The notes beneath the pieces are model-generated. The model was not told where the DNA came from, searched no databases, and saw only the letters and a program-made list of their open reading frames with translations. Shown one piece after another: positions 4,323 through 6,678 of a stretch of DNA of 6,678 nucleotides. Source of the stretch: Microcaldota archaeon (GTDB taxonomy: Archaea > Micrarchaeota > Micrarchaeia > Micrarchaeales > CABMGC01). The stretch lies in NCBI GenBank assembly GCA_021850955.1, contig JAJZKH010000039.1, positions 1 to 6,678 on the forward strand, read 5' to 3'. The position numbers and the translations under genes are program-made. Within the stretch, counting starts at the first letter, position 1. Every line of letters begins with the position of its first letter.

Positions 4323-5393
4323 ATGACTGACATAGACACATACATTTCAGAAAGTGCAAAAAATATAGATCTAGAACTAAAAAAACAAATACCACAAAAA
4401 CTAATAAAAGAACAAATAGAAGCTCTTATAAAAAAGACAAACTACACTTACGATACAGAAGCATTAACAAAAAGTTTAATCGAACCTACTTGGTATCTTT
4501 TAAATTTAGGCGGAAAGCGTTGGAGACCAACACTGATGCTTTTATTCCTTGAGGCTTTAGGCAAAAATCAAAAGGATTATTTAAAATATTCCATAATACC
4601 TGAAATTATACATAACGCCACCTTAATACATGATGACATAGAAGATAGCTCTAAAACACGTAGGGGTGCACCGGCGGTTCATATAAAATATGGCATTGAC
4701 GTTGCAACAAACCTAGGCGACTTCCTCTTTTTCTATCCTATAACTTTTTTAAGTTCTGATAAAACAATCAATGACGAAATTAAAAGCAAAGTCTTCAACA
4801 TATATCTTGAAAATATGATCCGTGTTACTATAGGCCAAGCTGCTGATATTGCATGGCATGCTGGATTGATTGATTCGTCAAAAATATCTGAAAAAGAGTA
4901 TTTACAGATGTCTAACGATAAGACTGGCGTTCTTGCAAGATTTTCATGCGAGCTTTCCGGAATACTTGCCGGAGCTGAAGACGAAACCATCAAAAAACTA
5001 GGGGATTTTGGAGCTGCTGTAGGAATAGCATTCCAAATACAAGATGACATTCTTAATATAGATGAGAGCAAGGTATCTGAAAGTAAAGGTGGAGTTGGAG
5101 ATGATATAACTGAAGGCAAGATAACGTTGATGGTAATCCGTGCTTTGCAGGTATCCTCCTCTGAAGACTCAAAACGTCTTTTAAATATATTATCAGAACA
5201 TACCACTGACAAAGAAAAAATAAAAGAAGCAATAAAAATACTTAATAATTGTGATTCATTAAACTATTCACGTAAGGTTGCTGAAAATATAATAAAAGAG
5301 GCATGGGGGTCAATAGCTCCACTTCTAAAAGAATCCAAAGCAAAAGCTCAGCTAATGGACTTTTCAGAGTTTATGATAAAAAGATTACGTTAG
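4323..5393 (+). CDS. Polyprenyl (geranylgeranyl-type) diphosphate synthase
   Basis: This trans-prenyltransferase condenses isopentenyl diphosphate with allylic diphosphates to make the isoprenoid chains of archaeal membrane lipids. The 356-residue protein has GGKRWRP (63-69, IPP binding) and the first aspartate-rich motif DDIED (104-108) followed by RR at 113-114. GQAAD lies at 171-175, a Lys-Thr at 200-201, and FQIQDDILN with the second motif at 241-245. GGVGDDITEGK follows at 256-266. The second motif ends in Asn (DDxxN) rather than the usual Asp. Ala99, at position -5 to the first motif, is smaller than the Phe found in some archaeal C20 synthases, so products longer than C20 are conceivable. 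About 50 residues precede the conserved core, making it somewhat long. It is monocistronic, and its stop overlaps that of the opposing HAD gene. Confidence 0.92.
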   Translation: MTDIDTYISESAKNIDLELKKQIPQKLIKEQIEALIKKTNYTYDTEALTKSLIEPTWYLLNLGGKRWRPTLMLLFLEALGKNQKDYLKYSIIPEIIHNATLIHDDIEDSSKTRRGAPAVHIKYGIDVATNLGDFLFFYPITFLSSDKTINDEIKSKVFNIYLENMIRVTIGQAADIAWHAGLIDSSKISEKEYLQMSNDKTGVLARFSCELSGILAGAEDETIKKLGDFGAAVGIAFQIQDDILNIDESKVSESKGGVGDDITEGKITLMVIRALQVSSSEDSKRLLNILSEHTTDKEKIKEAIKILNNCDSLNYSRKVAENIIKEAWGSIAPLLKESKAKAQLMDFSEFMIKRLR

Positions 5394-5944
5394 GTTCTAA
5401 TTTTTTTACTATTTTTATTATTATGTGTATTGTTTTCAAGAAACTTTCTAAGTTCTGTTATTTTTGAAAAATCATTGATTAGAAAATCTGCTCCTATGGT
5501 ATAAGCCGTTAATCCAGGCATGTTCATCACCGCAACATGCCATATACCTACTTTATGTGTTCCTAAAATTCGTCTTTCATCATCATCAAAATGAAAAATA
5601 TTTCTTTTCTCAAACACCTGTCCTGTAACCTTATGTGCAGTTTCTATTGCAATATTCAATCTTCCTTCATGTGTTTTACTTTCATTTCCTGAAACTATAA
5701 ATGAAAACATATGACTTACGTTATCCTTTTCTAATATCGATTTTACAATATCTTTTTCTTCGCAAGAAGTTACTACTCCTAAAACATATCCTTTTTCTTT
5801 TGCCTCGTGTAAGAACATTTTTATTCCATCTACAAGCTTAATATTTTCAAAATCGACTAATGTACCATAAAAATCAAACAAAAATAACTTATTTGGGTTA
5901 GTGGTGTCTTTTCTCTGATAATTTTTAAATTCATTTTCTTGCAT
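5390..5944 (-). CDS. HAD-superfamily hydrolase-like protein with a DxY motif
   Basis: The 184-residue protein has the HAD core. Motif I is LFDFYGTLVD with nucleophile Asp24, motif II VVTS with Thr59, a candidate motif III Lys at 90 (SGNESKTHEG), and motif IV FHFDDDERR at 119-125. In motif I the second acid (Asp in phosphatases, DxD) is Tyr26, as in L-2-haloacid dehalogenase-type proteins (DxYGT). Phosphatase activity should therefore not be assumed, and the substrate is unknown. The cap region is short, so a small-cap or cap-less enzyme is likely. ATG 5944 is preceded by GTGAT with a 4-nt gap. The gene begins 25 bp after tRNA-Lys on the same strand and has no obvious promoter of its own. The Asn/Lys-rich C-terminal tail (171-184) lies opposite oligo-T runs downstream of the prenyl synthase. 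Confidence 0.8.
   Translation of the reverse strand: MQENEFKNYQRKDTTNPNKLFLFDFYGTLVDFENIKLVDGIKMFLHEAKEKGYVLGVVTSCEEKDIVKSILEKDNVSHMFSFIVSGNESKTHEGRLNIAIETAHKVTGQVFEKRNIFHFDDDERRILGTHKVGIWHVAVMNMPGLTAYTIGADFLINDFSKITELRKFLENNTHNNKNSKKIRT
5401..5416 (+). terminator. Oligo-T terminator of the prenyl synthase gene
   Basis: Seven T residues at 5401-5407 and five at 5412-5416 follow the TAG stop (5391-5393) within 25 bp. Archaeal RNA polymerase terminates at oligo-T tracts without needing a hairpin. The tract lies within the coding sequence of the opposing HAD gene, where it encodes Lys/Asn-rich residues. Confidence 0.55.
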
Positions 5945-5969
5945 AAAATCACTAAAATATCATGTTTAA

Positions 5970-6044
5970 TGGGCCCGGTGGGATTTGAACCCACGACCTT
6001 CTGGTTAAGAGCCAGACACTCTGACCAAACTGAGTTACGAACCC
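5970..6044 (-). tRNA. tRNA-Lys (CUU)
   Basis: The 75-nt cloverleaf on the minus strand has acceptor GGGTTCG/CGGGCCC (two G:U pairs) with discriminator A. The D stem is ACTC/GAGT, and the anticodon arm TCTGG-CTCTTAA-CCAGA gives anticodon CTT. The variable loop is AGGTC and the T arm GTGGG-TTCAAAT-CCCAC. CCA is not encoded and there is no intron. The HAD gene starts 25 bp downstream on the same strand, so the two may share a transcript. A TATA-like TTATAAAT (6101-6108, minus strand) lies about 60 bp upstream of the tRNA 5' end. Confidence 0.95.
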
Positions 6045-6240
6045 ATTAATTTATTTAAAGAAAACACGCATGTTAGCTTTAGTAACTATTGTCTATTTAG
6101 ATTTATAATACTTTTTAACAAATAGTCTTTGATTACTTACTAAAATGGAAATAGGTAAATATATATAAACGTTTTGTTACCCAAAACAAAAGGCTATGTA
6201 TCTTATTGAAATGTTTTAAAAATATCTCGACAAAACGTAT
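6045..6240. other. Intergenic region upstream of gyrB
   Basis: No gene is seen; the longest open frames here are tiny. Notable content is a minus-strand TATA-like element (6101-6108) probably serving tRNA-Lys, and a plus-strand AAATATATATAAAC (6157-6170). A hairpin-capable TTTTGTT/AACAAAA pair with a 6-nt loop occupies 6172-6191, and a 9-bp inverted repeat consists of ACGTTTTGT (6169-6177) and ACAAAACGT (6230-6238). Confidence 0.5.
6169..6238. repeat. Inverted repeat ACGTTTTGT / ACAAAACGT before gyrB
   Basis: The 9-bp arms match perfectly with 52 bp between them. A third related element (CCAAAACAAAA, 6181-6191) sits beside the first arm and pairs with it as a local hairpin. The right arm ends just before the gyrB TATA box, so a repressor or DNA-topology-sensing site is possible. 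No protein can be assigned to it. Confidence 0.4.
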
Positions 6241-6257
6241 AGAAAAGCTTTATATTC
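6241..6257 (+). promoter_or_regulatory. BRE/TATA promoter of gyrB
   Basis: AGAAAAGC (BRE-like purine-rich) directly precedes TTTATATT (6249-6256). The expected start is near 6277, leaving a leader of only about 9 nt before the ATG at 6286. GGA at 6278-6280 is the only ribosome-binding hint, so the mRNA is nearly leaderless. Confidence 0.55.
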
Positions 6258-6273
6258 TTTAAATAAGATATAG

Positions 6274-6678
<405 letters not shown>

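Noticed and set aside
4733..5212. 159-residue minus-strand frame inside the prenyl synthase gene
   Set aside because: It is entirely antisense to a well-supported enzyme with intact motifs.

Overview
The window is a compact, AT-rich stretch of an archaeal chromosome. The archaeal assignment rests on a GINS subunit, ribosomal protein L44e, aIF2-alpha, an archaeal PAC2-family protein, transcription factor E, a geranylgeranyl-type prenyl diphosphate synthase, a tRNA-iMet with A1:U72 and GGG:CCC anticodon-stem pairs, and TATA-type promoters. Tight packing, very high A+T, bacterial-type gyrase and short information-processing proteins would fit a small-genome lineage such as a DPANN archaeon, but the window does not prove this and no genus can be named. 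Shine-Dalgarno sites of the AGGTGA or GTGAT kind precede several genes, so leadered translation is in use.

Layout, left to right. 1-113: leader region with a TATA box, and possibly the last codons of an upstream gene. 114-773 (+): DUF92 membrane protein. 855-3169 (-): tightly packed operon reading GINS, L44e, aIF2-alpha, PAC2. 3170-3312: AT-rich promoter region bounded by inverted copies of a 12-bp motif. 3313-3387 (-): initiator tRNA-Met. 3400-4149 (-): TFE with a long basic N-terminal tail. 4150-4322: divergent promoter region. 4323-5393 (+): prenyl diphosphate synthase. 5390-5944 (-): HAD-like protein whose stop codon overlaps that of the synthase. 5970-6044 (-): tRNA-Lys(CUU). 6045-6285: promoter region with inverted repeats. 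6286-end (+): 5' part of gyrB.

The minus-strand block joins replication (GINS), translation (L44e, aIF2-alpha, initiator tRNA), proteasome-linked function (PAC2) and transcription initiation (TFE). It is a reduced form of a known archaeal cluster in which S27e normally lies between L44e and aIF2-alpha, and Nop10 between aIF2-alpha and PAC2; both are absent here. aIF2 delivers Met-tRNAi to the ribosome, so having the initiator tRNA gene just upstream is functionally coherent.

The points most worth a second look are: (i) aIF2-alpha appears to lack any ATG, GTG or TTG at its true N-terminus and must start at ATA, ATT or ACG; (ii) a motif, AATAGTGGAAAT, occurs three times exactly, with a fourth degenerate copy, near promoters and gene ends; (iii) TFE has a lysine-rich tail with repeated KTP motifs and an altered zinc knuckle. 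I found no CRISPR array, transposase, toxin-antitoxin pair or defence system in this window.
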